Of a DNA stretch of 64,000 bases, positions 47,707-57,715 are shown piece after piece; positions within the stretch are counted from its first letter, which is position 1, and the number at the start of each line of letters is the position of its first letter. The DNA is taken from the NCBI GenBank assembly GCA_037355855.1, contig CM074766.1, positions 558,001 through 622,000 on the forward strand, read 5' to 3'. Source of the stretch: Pseudo-nitzschia pungens. Lineage: Eukaryota; Bacillariophyta; Bacillariophyceae; Bacillariales; Bacillariaceae. The position numbers and the translations under genes are program-made. The notes under the pieces were generated by a model. That model had not been told where the DNA came from and did no database searches. It was given only the letters and a program-made list of their open reading frames with translations.

Positions 47707-48155
47707 TGGCGCTGCAGGTGTGCAAAGAAATATCAATCAGTAAAAACTAGACGGCAGAGAGCTAAAAATCATTGATAGTAAATCGTTCCTACTCGTTCGA
47801 GAAGAATGACACTATCAATGCAATTCAAAAATAAGATTCCATGCCGCTTTAAAAGAGAAACCGTACGACTTCTTTCGAGAGACCGATGCCGCGTACTACG
47901 ACTTTGGGTCTTCCGGACATCAGAAGACAAAACAGAATTTGGAGTTTCAGTGAATCTTTCTCCCTGTACCGTAATTACTTGCCAACTACGTCTCAAGCTG
48001 GCAATTTCGAATGAACACGCAAGTTCTGGCGCGTTTACCATCGCTTACACAAGAAAAGAATTCGTAATTGACCTCGTCTCGATATCTCACAATTGTCTCA
48101 TTTTCTGTCCACCACTCCTCAGTCAATCACTCCTACCGTATCCCAATTAGCCATC

Positions 48156-48509
48156 ATGATGAAATTTTTTTCACTCTTCCTCATTGCCCTTGCCGTTCTT
48201 ACCACCGGTGCCGATGCTGCCAACCGCCAACTCCGGGCACACAAGGTTGTGGAAGAGATGACTTCTGACATCGATGCCACCACGTTCAATCGCATCAAGC
48301 AACGCTACCTCGGTGTGGGCAAGACCGAGGCCGCAGAAGCAGCACCCGCGGATATGTCCATGAGCATGTCCATGTCCATGTCTATGAGCATGCCCGCAAG
48401 ACGAATGTTGAAGAAGAAGGACAAGAAAGTAAAAGAAACCGTCGCGCCCATGTCCATGTCCATGAGCATGAGCATGAGCATGCCAATGTCCATGAGCATG
48501 TCTATGTAA
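48156..48509 (+). CDS. Secreted Met-Ser repeat protein
   Basis: 117 codons from ATG 48156 (a second ATG follows at 48159). Residues 1-22 are a clear signal peptide ending in ADA. The mature part starts NRQLRAHK, then a helical stretch (VVEEMTSDIDATTFNRIKQR), then two runs of alternating Met and Ser (SMSMSMSMSMSMSMPARR and the final APMSMSMSMSMSMPMSMSM) split by a Lys-rich spacer (MLKKKDKKVKE). Small secreted proteins with Met-Ser runs and basic spacers are seen in diatoms; whether this one is wall-bound is not known. Function unknown. The repeat codons are ATGTCC and ATGAGC, so the DNA is a hexanucleotide-type repeat. Confidence 0.8.
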   Translation: MMKFFSLFLIALAVLTTGADAANRQLRAHKVVEEMTSDIDATTFNRIKQRYLGVGKTEAAEAAPADMSMSMSMSMSMSMPARRMLKKKDKKVKETVAPMSMSMSMSMSMPMSMSMSM

Positions 48510-48887
48510 GAAATCAAGTGAGGCAGGAGAAAGGCCATGTGAAAGATCCTCCTTTCGCCCTATTGGGAGTTGTGATGCCAACACCATATCGTTCGAATCC
48601 ATCGACGTCAATGGCATGGGTAACTCGGGTCAATCAGATCTTCAATGACCCGGTTGACTGATGAGGGCCAGTTGATTCGCCACTGGTGATGTTGAAGATC
48701 ATGGAAGGCTGAACGCCTGATTCCTCCCCGTGGAGATGAAACCAGGGAATGGTATGTGCCATCCATTGCAGACGTCAGAGCAACGTCCATCATCGTTTTG
48801 TTGTAAATATTTAGTTTCCAAGTGAATCATAGACATTGGATCTTCTTGGTCATGCACTTGTAGTTTGAACGAATTCTCGACACCGTC
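48510..48887. other. Convergent spacer, no gene seen
   Basis: 378 bp between convergent genes, no ORF with support. Confidence 0.55.
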
Positions 48888-51443
48888 TCAGGTTGATAGT
48901 CCTGTGTGCTTCATGGAGTCACCGAGCCCGTACGACTGTTCCGCGCGACAGCTTGCCCCAACACAGACCATCAATCTCCTGGCTTTCATCGCAAGGGCAT
49001 CCAAGAAAGACGGTGAGGACTTCTCAATCAAGTTGTGCAACTCGTAAGGATCCAAATCTAGGTCGTACAATTCCCGTTCGAGTGGCGGTGTTTTTGTATT
49101 TGTCCAGTCGACGCGACAGTCTCGAAACTCGATATATTTCAGGTTAGCAATATTTTTCACAGGGAACTTCAACGATTCCATCGTAGTTTCGGCCACGATC
49201 GCTTTCCTTCGGAGTTTCGATTCCGCTGTACCAGGTAACCTTACCGTTGCCAATCGTCTAACTCTGCTTCGGGTTCGGTTGGCTTGCATTCGAGTCTTCA
49301 TGACTTCAGACGTGGACGACGTGACAGTGTTGCCTCGTCGTCCTCTCGGCATGATACGCAGCGCCACAAAGGAATGATTGTAGGTATCAACCAGGTGTTG
49401 GTACCGAACCACGTTTCCCAAACTAGTATACTCGATCAGGAGCGACGTAGATGCCAATGATGAGGAAAGTTTCGTTGTTGCGTTTCTCGGAATCGATTCC
49501 GAATATTTTGTAGCATTTAATGAATGCTCAGGGCCAATCATCCAGGCGTTCCGAATGCGGGTACCCTGATGTCTGTTACCAGTTTTGGTGCTGGAATGAC
49601 GATTAACTTTCGACTCTTTTTCTTCACCTGCACTACCGTGATCCAAAATCCAACTGGCAAGATTTGTCCCGTCCATGGTTTCCGGAATAATTTCTTGGGA
49701 ACTGTGCTGACCGGTTGCCAATCCAAGTAAGGTTGGCATTAGATGCACGTGAGAGAATAAGGGTCCTCCATGTTCATCGTTAGAGTTCATGTTCTTCTCA
49801 AAATCATTTCCATTGTTGTCGTTTCCAGAAGTCGAAATGCCGGGTCCCCGAATCATCATCGGAACCCGAACATCGTTTTCGTATGGATGGAGCTTGCATT
49901 GCGGCATTCGAAACTGTCCCAATCGATACCCATTGTCGCTCGTGAAGAAGACATATGTCGAATCCAGCACCCCGAGTCGTCCCAGGGTTCGCATAAGATC
50001 TTCAACCAGATCGTCAACGCTCAGCAGGGTCTTGAGCCGAGAGACATACAACTCATCGACCTTGGAGGCTTCCAGCTCGGTAAGGGGTGTTTGGTTCCGA
50101 ACCAACCAGTGATGGCGATCGGGACTGCCAGGGACAGCAGTGGCATTGTAATTGGGAGTTCGGGGTGCACGTGTTTCGGGAATGGTGACGTTTTGGTACC
50201 AGGGGGCCGGTGTGGCCATAGGAAAACCATCTCCGTCTTGAATGTGTGGTGCCTTGACAGAAATGAACGCGAAAAAGGGCTTGTATGGATCATCGTACTC
50301 TCCATCTTGTCCACACGGTGTTCCCCGGTCACAGTTTGTGCGCATGTCTATTGTCCCGTCCCCCGTTGGATTGCCAAGAACCTGCCGTTCAATCCACGCC
50401 AAACTCGCATTCCCAATCACCGATGTCGAATAGCAGGGCATTCCCGTCGCTTCCGTGCAGTTGTCAAACGTTACGCGTTCGACGACTGATGTTTCGTATT
50501 CCTCGTCATCTTCTCGTTCTTTCAAATTGTGATTGGACTTATAGATCTTGTTGTCGCTCTCGTCATCGCAGTCAGGTGAGGTTTTGGCGCTTCTCCGCTT
50601 TCGTCTTATTCCACGTGTAAAGGTCGGATTAAGATATTCTCCACCTCCATTGATGAGCATTTCGTCGACTCCGTTCGGCACGAAGGTCGTGGGATTGTGC
50701 GTGTTCAAAAGCTTCCCGAAAATTCCAACACTGTAATCTAGATTCCAAACCGTTCGATTGGATCCGGTCTTAATGCTGTTGTCCTTGTTCAAAGCAGACG
50801 CAGACACAGACGCCAAATAATTTGAAAAGAAGTCCCGGTCCCAAAACGGATGGGTTGGATCGTCCTCGACATCCACGTGCATGCACCCTTTTTTCCTTTC
50901 TGCTCCATGGCTACCATTGCATTGGGCTTCATCTGCTGCTGCAACCTTCAGGTTGTGGTACATTTTTCCTGTGAGCAGCTCGGCGCGACTCGCGCAGCAG
51001 ACGGGGGTCTGAACGAACCAATTGGGAAAGGTTCTTCCTTCTGCTTTCCCTTCTCCCTCTCCACCCACCCACTTCCGGGTACGCTCCAGAGTAGAAGCTT
51101 GAGCTCCACCCAGAGTCAAATCGAGATCGTCCGCGAGGACAATCACAAAATTGGGTGGTCGATGGGTTGGGCTTGTTGCAGCAGTTCTACCATGCTTCGA
51201 AATCGTTGGGTGGTTCGGACCTGTTCTCTCAGAATGCAATGGCAATCTTCTGTTGGATCTATCGGAACTTTTGGTTTCGGAAAAGGTCGTTTCTTCGGCA
51301 ACCACAACGGGAATAATTCCTTTCGTTACCATAGGCAAAGCTGCTAGCATTGAAATTGAGATTGTTGTTGCTGTTGGAATCATCGAGGCTCTGACTGTTC
51401 CCCAAGTCACGAGAAAGATAAACGGTGCAAACTTCCATTTCAT
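48888..51443 (-). CDS. Sulfatase (type I, formylglycine-dependent)
   Basis: 851 codons from ATG 51443 (an in-frame GTG lies 9 bases upstream). A signal peptide or anchor lies at ~4-25. The catalytic domain opens with NFVIVLADDLD (~98-110), which supplies metal-binding Asp residues. The formylglycine signature CCASRAELLTG is at ~148-158; its first Cys would be oxidised to formylglycine. The second metal site is TSDNGYRLGQF (~501-511), and the C-terminal ELYDLDLDPYELHNL is the usual sulfatase tail. The motifs fit the polysaccharide/glycosaminoglycan sulfatase group (S1). It hydrolyses sulfate esters, probably in the secretory system or outside the cell. A low-complexity basic/acidic insertion (~275-310) is unusual. 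The adjacent upstream gene on the same strand is a GH78-like hydrolase. Confidence 0.9.
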   Translation of the reverse strand: MKWKFAPFIFLVTWGTVRASMIPTATTISISMLAALPMVTKGIIPVVVAEETTFSETKSSDRSNRRLPLHSERTGPNHPTISKHGRTAATSPTHRPPNFVIVLADDLDLTLGGAQASTLERTRKWVGGEGEGKAEGRTFPNWFVQTPVCCASRAELLTGKMYHNLKVAAADEAQCNGSHGAERKKGCMHVDVEDDPTHPFWDRDFFSNYLASVSASALNKDNSIKTGSNRTVWNLDYSVGIFGKLLNTHNPTTFVPNGVDEMLINGGGEYLNPTFTRGIRRKRRSAKTSPDCDDESDNKIYKSNHNLKEREDDEEYETSVVERVTFDNCTEATGMPCYSTSVIGNASLAWIERQVLGNPTGDGTIDMRTNCDRGTPCGQDGEYDDPYKPFFAFISVKAPHIQDGDGFPMATPAPWYQNVTIPETRAPRTPNYNATAVPGSPDRHHWLVRNQTPLTELEASKVDELYVSRLKTLLSVDDLVEDLMRTLGRLGVLDSTYVFFTSDNGYRLGQFRMPQCKLHPYENDVRVPMMIRGPGISTSGNDNNGNDFEKNMNSNDEHGGPLFSHVHLMPTLLGLATGQHSSQEIIPETMDGTNLASWILDHGSAGEEKESKVNRHSSTKTGNRHQGTRIRNAWMIGPEHSLNATKYSESIPRNATTKLSSSLASTSLLIEYTSLGNVVRYQHLVDTYNHSFVALRIMPRGRRGNTVTSSTSEVMKTRMQANRTRSRVRRLATVRLPGTAESKLRRKAIVAETTMESLKFPVKNIANLKYIEFRDCRVDWTNTKTPPLERELYDLDLDPYELHNLIEKSSPSFLDALAMKARRLMVCVGASCRAEQSYGLGDSMKHTGLST

Positions 51444-52686
51444 TTTAGCCACACTTTTACGTCACGGTGTCTTTGGCGCCGTTGCAATCGCTCTGCTTTC
51501 GTCCCGATCTCTCCTTCTGCGGAATCGTGTGGAACAAGCGTTGTGGTCCGGGGATTTCACGATTCAAGTTGCATTCATTTGCCCGTGTCATTGCGTTGTT
51601 GCCATCTTGCAGTGAGCTTCGTTCTCAATCCGCAATAAACCAATTAATGGTAGTTTCTCACTCTTGGATTGTGCTCACCTCTTTGTGGGAACAATAATGC
51701 ATTCCGATCTCAATCTCCGGAAGCACAGATCAACGACTATGTCTATGTCGATGCTCGACGTACTTGCATCGCTTTTTCAAAGATTTTTTCGTCGAAAACT
51801 ATTAACAATGGGACTAGGTAACAAAAGGAAGGAATAGAAAGAAGGAATATTTTCTATTTTTAGTCGATTCGGACAAAACGTTTTGTCCATCGCCAGTCGG
51901 AGTTTAAAAGTTTCGTATGTGACAGATAGGAAAATCTTTTGTGATATGCCAATCAGATTGGCTTGTCCACCAGGGGGGCATGCACTGAGTAAGGTTTTAA
52001 CCTTATCATCACCCATGGTCGTTAACGACACACTAAGTCGGGCGCGCTCGAGTGAGCGGTAAATGGCCGTTACACGAGGCGAGGAAGACGAATTCTAGTA
52101 CGAGCGTGACACGTGTGACATAAGGTACGTCCTGCATACGGAAGAAAAACTCTCAAAAAACAAGCGAATTTCGATTGATGAATTGATGATGGATTGCGGA
52201 TGATGACACGTAGTACGACTCATTCATTCATTCTTTCTTAGATGAATGATGGTATTTTTTGCCAAACTACTGGAGAATCTGTTGCAGATTTCCACTACCT
52301 GCAGTCTACTTCCGATTAGGATTGCGTGCTGAAGTATCTAACTCGGTAGCTGCGGATGATACGTTGCCGCGGATTTTGTGAGCGCCACTGCAACATCTTA
52401 ACAACGTTCTCCAAGTGCTGTTCATCAGTTCACGGTCCTCAATACCAAATCTTTTCCAATCTCACGGCATGGAGTCGACTCACGGTTGGCACAAGAGACA
52501 CAATGGCTGGGTCACACACACAGCAATATCTCAACCAATCTCCGACAAAACAATCATCCTCTCCAGAGGATAGCTACCCCGGGTTCGTGTCTCGTCGTTT
52601 CTCTGTTTCGCAATCGTGATTTCGAGACCCTTCCGTGCGCTCGTTCTCGTTCTCGATCCGTGCGCGTGCGCAACGATCGAGATCAT
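51444..52686. other. Intergenic region, no gene seen
   Basis: Sulfatase promoter and GH78-like 3' UTR must lie here. Short ORFs only. Confidence 0.5.
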
Positions 52687-55600
52687 TCATTCGCTGCTCG
52701 CTGCCGCCGCCGGGGATTCGCGATCGGAAGCAAAGGCAATCGCCGATACGTGGATCCCCTCGATGTCCATCATCTTGAGGCGCACCGAGCGATAGCGATC
52801 GCAGCGCACCGTCCACCACACACCGCCCTCGTAGTCCTCCACCACCGTGGTGGGAGCAATCACGTCCAGCGTGTCCCCGTCCATGACGCGGATCGCGTGG
52901 CGGTTTTCCGCCCGGGTCGCCACCAGGTACAGCGACAGCGCGTACGCGCCGCCGGGTGTTGCGCCGTTTTCGGCGACGGTCACGTCCACCAGGACGCAGT
53001 TGATGTCGCCGCCACCGGAGTCCTCGATGCCGAGCCGGCCCAGAACCCGCTTGCCCCTCGCGGTGTCCTGCCCCTCTCCGAGCGGGAGATACAGCGGGTC
53101 GGTATCGGAATAGCCCACCAGTTCTTCGTCGGGGACCACCCACCCCGGATACCCGTGCTGTCGCACCTTCACGGAGTCGACGTACGGGGGGAGCTTGTCC
53201 GTCGCGTTGCATCCCAGCAGGATGTAGCCATCCGTTCCGTGCACGAGCAAACCGTCTCCTTTGCTGTCTCGATCGAACGGCTGGTCGATCGTTGCGGGAT
53301 AGTAGAGCAGTGGGAAGGGAGAGAAGGGGTTCGTCGCGCTCCGAGAGGAACGGTGCTGGCTACCCGTTTCGGCACCGGCAACCTCGCTGCGTTCGCCAAT
53401 CGGCTCTGGATCACCATCCCCGGCTCCAACGACATTTCCTCGTTTGTGATGCAGCGCATGGTCGTATGAAGCACCAATTGTGAACACTCCACCGGCGTGA
53501 ATGCCATTTCCCATGTTTTCATCCAACCAGACGAAAACATGCTCCATTACACGCCGGCTACCCAGGTGACCGAGGATCCGGGTGGCTCGTTCCACATCGA
53601 TGATATTGGTCGCCGCCACCGGAATCCCATTCACCACGATGGACTGCACATCCAGGGAGGGATCGGTATCGGTTTCCGTATCGGTATCCGCATCGGAGCC
53701 CGAGACCAGGGTCCTCCGGATGCCAAACATGCCCGAGACGTTCGCACGGATGGTCGCCTCGAATCGAAAGAATGGAACGGAGAGAGACCCGTCGTTGCTC
53801 CCTGCGGTCCCATCGCGGGACGCCAATCGAGCCGCGACCGAGATCGGCCCGTGGGGAGTCGGGGTCGTGGAAGACACGCTCATGTAATTTCCGGAGACGT
53901 AGGGCATCGCGACGAATTCTTCGTACCCCGGCTTGAGCGGGTTCAGCCCGCCCAGCAGCTCGGACAACCACGGCGTCACTCCCGATGCCCAGGGGTGGCA
54001 ATAACTCGGCAGGTGCGGCGCCTGATCGCCCTCGTTCATGAACCGAAGCCACTCGGGAGAACTCATTTCCCAGAAGCAGCCCCCCGTGCTCAGTTCCATC
54101 ATCGGGCCCCAGCACAGCTCGATCGATTTGAGAGCGTGTTCCAGGCCCCCCTCCATGGTCCCGTAGGCCTGCAATATCCAGTATTGATTGAACTGCGAAA
54201 ACGAGCAGATCGTTGCGGCGTTGTTCAGCGTGTTGTTGGTGTTGTTGCCGTCCGCGGTGGTTCCCATCCAGTGCTCCTCGATTTCTTCTTGGGTTGCCAC
54301 GAGGGCGTTGATCGCGTTCGCGGCAGAATGGACACCGAATCCCGCGGGAAACTCCGGGACCCGGCGAAGCGCTCGGGTCATGCGCTCGGATTCCTTCCGA
54401 TACCGCTCGATCCTGCCCGCGATTGTTTTTCGTTCGTCCCCCCCGGACCCGGGGCGGTCGACCAAGCTCTCCAGCAGACGGACAAAGTCGTTGCAAACGC
54501 GAATGACCAATCCGGCAAAGGCCAGGAGGCCCTCCCGCGTGCAAGCGTCGTGCTTCGAGTGAAAGCACCACCCGTTGCCGACCCGATCGTCCCAGCCGAA
54601 CCACGTAATGTCGAGGTCGGGATCCAAGAAATCCTCGATGCGCTCGTCCAGCAGCAGGGAAATGTCGTTGACCAGGTCGTTCCGAACAAAGCCGGAATCC
54701 TCCCCGGCACCCTCCTCGCCGCCGCCTTTGCCGGTGTACGTCGCCCAGTAGTAGTCCATGGCGCTGAGGCACCAGTACAGGGGATACGCCATGATGACGT
54801 CGTCCACGACGCGTTTGTGGGCGCTGTCCGTGTCGGCCAGGACGTTCCTCACGAGGCGCTCGGTCTCGTGGCCGTAAAAGACCCGCAGAACGGTGGCAAT
54901 GGTGGGGTGGCCGTCCCCCTGGATGGCGACCCGATCCCCTCGCTCGATCAGAACCGAGTTGAGCTGGCTCCGTTCGATGTTCAATCGCACCCCGTAGGCG
55001 CCCCAGTAATAGGCCTTGGTGAGCAAGGGATTGGACGATCGAAAGCTCCCGGTGTACTCGACGGGTTTGATCTTGGACACGATCGAAACATCGTCGATGG
55101 TGAGCGCGGTGTCGGATTCGGATTTGGATGATTCGAATGATGATTCCGAATCCGATTCCGAGTCCAAGAATTCCACGTGCAAAAAGGTGAATCGGACCCC
55201 CTCGTACAACTCGTCGTTGGTTTCGAGCCGGTAGGTCCGGTTCCCGTGCCTGGTCAATTCCCGGGTCTTTCCCGGATACGGGCGGTTGTATTCGGAAATC
55301 GAGGCCCTCACCCGGACGACTGGGTTGTCCGCCGTGAGATCGTCCCGGCTCAGGAGTTCGAACCAGGCCGCGCGCTCGCTCCCCCAATCCATGACGATCG
55401 TGCAATCCGAAACGATGGTCATTTTTGTGTTGGGTGCGGGCGGGGCATCGGCAGCGGCAGAAGCATCATCAGCATCAGCATCAGGAGAAGGGTTCGCGTT
55501 TCGAGGCCGCGTTTGCCCTCTGGTCGTCGCTTCCTCTTTTGCTTCGTTCGTTTCGGTGGTCCTCAAGCAACCGTCCGAGGGAATCGTCCAGATATTGACG

Positions 55601-56253
55601 GGCGTTCGTGTTCTATAGATCTGGAGAGGAACGCCAACAAAGGTTTCGCTGGGGTCGTCGCCACGATGCGGACCTTTGTCGGTATCGGAATCGGTATCGG
55701 AGCCCTCGACGGTGTTCTTTTTTTGGTTCCACGTCACGGAGACCAAGGGATCCGGAGATTCTTCCACGAACGGATTGCAATCGTCGCAGCAATCGTGCAG
55801 ATACTCGAAGGGTTCCGGTGCTTCGTACCCGTCCGAATAACGCTCTCGGTGGTATCCGTCCGTGCCGATGTTGCCATTGCTGGTGTCGCATCGTGGCTCG
55901 TAGCTCCCGGATCTCCTCGTCGTCGATTCGTCGGCATCGCTCCACAACGCGTGCGTGGAGCTTCCCGCGGTGACGCTCAAGGGAGATCTGGTAGGGCTTG
56001 GATTGCTGCCGCTTCCATCATTGTTCGCGCGCAGAGAGGTGGAGGGGTTGCGATTCCAAGGCGTGGGCCAAAAAGAATAGGTGCAGTGGGAATGATGGCG
56101 GCAACAGCAAACCACTGCCGCTGCTGCTGCCACAATCAGCATCGGCGAGATCCGTCCACCAAAGCAATATGCCCAACGGCAAGATGGATCTCTTTCTTTC
56201 GCATCTTCACGTGCGGGGAGGCAAAGATCATCCTGCTTGGTATCGGTTGCCAT
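52687..56253 (-). CDS. GH78-like alpha-L-rhamnosidase, type II membrane or secreted
   Basis: 1188 codons from ATG 56253; an open GTG-started extension to 56376 is acidic low complexity and rejected. A membrane helix lies at ~36-52 (SPMLIVAAAAAVVCCC), followed by a ~250-residue Ser/Asp-rich stem. A beta-sandwich-like region follows, then an (alpha/alpha)6 barrel. GDRVAIQGDGHPTIATVL (~435-452) corresponds to the acidic catalytic loop of GH78. TGGCFWEMSS (~720) and YCHPWASGVTPWLSELLGGL (~752) match its barrel end with the PGYEEF segment. The canonical W.GD of bacterial enzymes reads IQGD here, so activity is likely but not certain. It would remove rhamnose from glycans. The large alternative ORFs over this gene (615, 544 and 442 codons) are GC-driven shadows. 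Confidence 0.82.
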   Translation of the reverse strand: MATDTKQDDLCLPAREDAKERDPSCRWAYCFGGRISPMLIVAAAAAVVCCCRHHSHCTYSFWPTPWNRNPSTSLRANNDGSGSNPSPTRSPLSVTAGSSTHALWSDADESTTRRSGSYEPRCDTSNGNIGTDGYHRERYSDGYEAPEPFEYLHDCCDDCNPFVEESPDPLVSVTWNQKKNTVEGSDTDSDTDKGPHRGDDPSETFVGVPLQIYRTRTPVNIWTIPSDGCLRTTETNEAKEEATTRGQTRPRNANPSPDADADDASAAADAPPAPNTKMTIVSDCTIVMDWGSERAAWFELLSRDDLTADNPVVRVRASISEYNRPYPGKTRELTRHGNRTYRLETNDELYEGVRFTFLHVEFLDSESDSESSFESSKSESDTALTIDDVSIVSKIKPVEYTGSFRSSNPLLTKAYYWGAYGVRLNIERSQLNSVLIERGDRVAIQGDGHPTIATVLRVFYGHETERLVRNVLADTDSAHKRVVDDVIMAYPLYWCLSAMDYYWATYTGKGGGEEGAGEDSGFVRNDLVNDISLLLDERIEDFLDPDLDITWFGWDDRVGNGWCFHSKHDACTREGLLAFAGLVIRVCNDFVRLLESLVDRPGSGGDERKTIAGRIERYRKESERMTRALRRVPEFPAGFGVHSAANAINALVATQEEIEEHWMGTTADGNNTNNTLNNAATICSFSQFNQYWILQAYGTMEGGLEHALKSIELCWGPMMELSTGGCFWEMSSPEWLRFMNEGDQAPHLPSYCHPWASGVTPWLSELLGGLNPLKPGYEEFVAMPYVSGNYMSVSSTTPTPHGPISVAARLASRDGTAGSNDGSLSVPFFRFEATIRANVSGMFGIRRTLVSGSDADTDTETDTDPSLDVQSIVVNGIPVAATNIIDVERATRILGHLGSRRVMEHVFVWLDENMGNGIHAGGVFTIGASYDHALHHKRGNVVGAGDGDPEPIGERSEVAGAETGSQHRSSRSATNPFSPFPLLYYPATIDQPFDRDSKGDGLLVHGTDGYILLGCNATDKLPPYVDSVKVRQHGYPGWVVPDEELVGYSDTDPLYLPLGEGQDTARGKRVLGRLGIEDSGGGDINCVLVDVTVAENGATPGGAYALSLYLVATRAENRHAIRVMDGDTLDVIAPTTVVEDYEGGVWWTVRCDRYRSVRLKMMDIEGIHVSAIAFASDRESPAAAASSE

Positions 56254-57715
56254 TGTTTTTTTTACGACGTACTGCACTCCGTATTCGTATTCGTATTCGT
56301 TGTCGTTGTCGTATTCGTTTTCGTCCAGAGGCGATTTCGGAGACGGGCAGAACTTGACTTGACGACTCTTATCCACGAAGCGAAGCGAAACGACATGCGG
56401 TGTTCCACCCGGACGCCGGGCAAGAGCTGTGTCTCAAGAACAATTGATTGCCCGCAAGATTACACCACGTGTCGAATAGATGCTCCGACTTTTCGACAGG
56501 ATTGATTCACAATTCTGTTTTAAAATGTGGGAGTGCACATGGACGACTACAGTACACACAAAACTCCCGGGGGGGTCGAATGGAGAGCGCCGAGCGGACA
56601 GAGTTCTCAAAATTAAATTGATTCCGTCGAAAAATCAGAGCTTCTCCAAACGAATAATCATCATCATCTCAATCTATCAATCAATCTCAATCCTGACATC
56701 TTTCGGATCTTTTCATGATTCATGCTGATTCTTCGGAGGTTTGTGGGAAACTGTTAATTAAAATAAAAATCATCTCACCGGTCACCGGAATGTTGCTCCC
56801 GGTGCCGTTTGGAAGTGTCCCAAAAAGTATATTTTTTTGACGTGTTGTTGATGTTGGAGCTCGAGTTGTACGTAATTACGTGAAGTAAATCTTACAGTAT
56901 CATAATATGGATTATGCTTCAGCGGAGTAACCTTAGGCATCGTGAGAACGAAATGGTGGCAGGAACACCAATTTCATCATGAAGGATATTACTGATACAT
57001 GAAGATCAAAGCACAAGCCAGTCAAGTTAAACCCTCTGAAGTCAAGTCAGTCAAAATGTCACTACACAAGTAGCTGCTGAGGTATCGGTACTAGTACTAC
57101 CACCAACAGAAGAAGTGCTGGTGGGTGGGATGCTGCTGGTGGTACTACTCAAAACTTTCCTTTCTCCAAGTTGTTGGATTCGATTACTACTACTAGACGG
57201 TTCATCACCAGCACAGCACCCTCACGAATAACAAGAATGACAATTGCGGGAAATCTCGACCGGCTCCTCGTCCAAAATCTTGGTGGTTCGTTGCAGAGAG
57301 TACTACTATACCGGTAGTGTACTTGTAGTAGTATCTTAAATTGAAAGTAGGACGAGCAACTTCTTGCTTGATGAAAGCATCGCTCTATAGTTTTTGTTGC
57401 GACGTCTTTCTGCCCGTGGTTTGCACCGGTCCAACAAGACCACGACAATCGATGGCTCGAAGAATTTAGGAACGGATACTACCGCATCCCGGTCTCGTCT
57501 GCAGGATGCGGCTCCGAGCTGTCTTGTTGTCTTCGTTACCGGCCCCTACCTACTACGTGTACTAGAGTTGGGTAGATCGGAGGATGGTAGCCGCATTGAT
57601 TTTCGGCAACAGGAAGGGCAACGGGAAGGGCAACGACCACACTAACATCCCTATATTTGTCTTCCACTCCATTTCATTTCATTTCATTTCATTTCATTTC
57701 ATTTCATTTCATTCC
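56254..57715. other. Intergenic region
   Basis: No gene supported. Contains an A/T-rich middle, one TACCGGTA (57310), TACTAC/TAGTAG patches and the ATTTC microsatellite at the end. Confidence 0.5.
57671..57715. repeat. (ATTTC)n microsatellite
   Basis: Eight to nine pentanucleotide units ending at ATTCC just before ATG 57716. Confidence 0.9.

Larger units (their letters stand above)
45830..48155. other. 2.3-kb divergent intergenic region with repeats
   Basis: No gene supported. It holds a tandem duplication beside the upstream gene, a 33-bp-arm hairpin and a ~180-bp direct duplication, listed separately, plus TACCGGTA at 47104 and 47116. Confidence 0.55.

Noticed and set aside
56254..56376. 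N-terminal extension of the GH78-like protein from a GTG
   Set aside because: Starts with GTG, encodes an Asp/Asn/Glu/Tyr run from a simple repeat; the ATG at 56253 precedes the membrane helix normally.
53497..56505. Long ORFs over the GH78-like gene in other frames (544 and 442 codons on +, 615 on -)
   Set aside because: No domain signature, Arg/Pro/Gly-rich translations and composition driven by the GC-rich third positions of the real gene.
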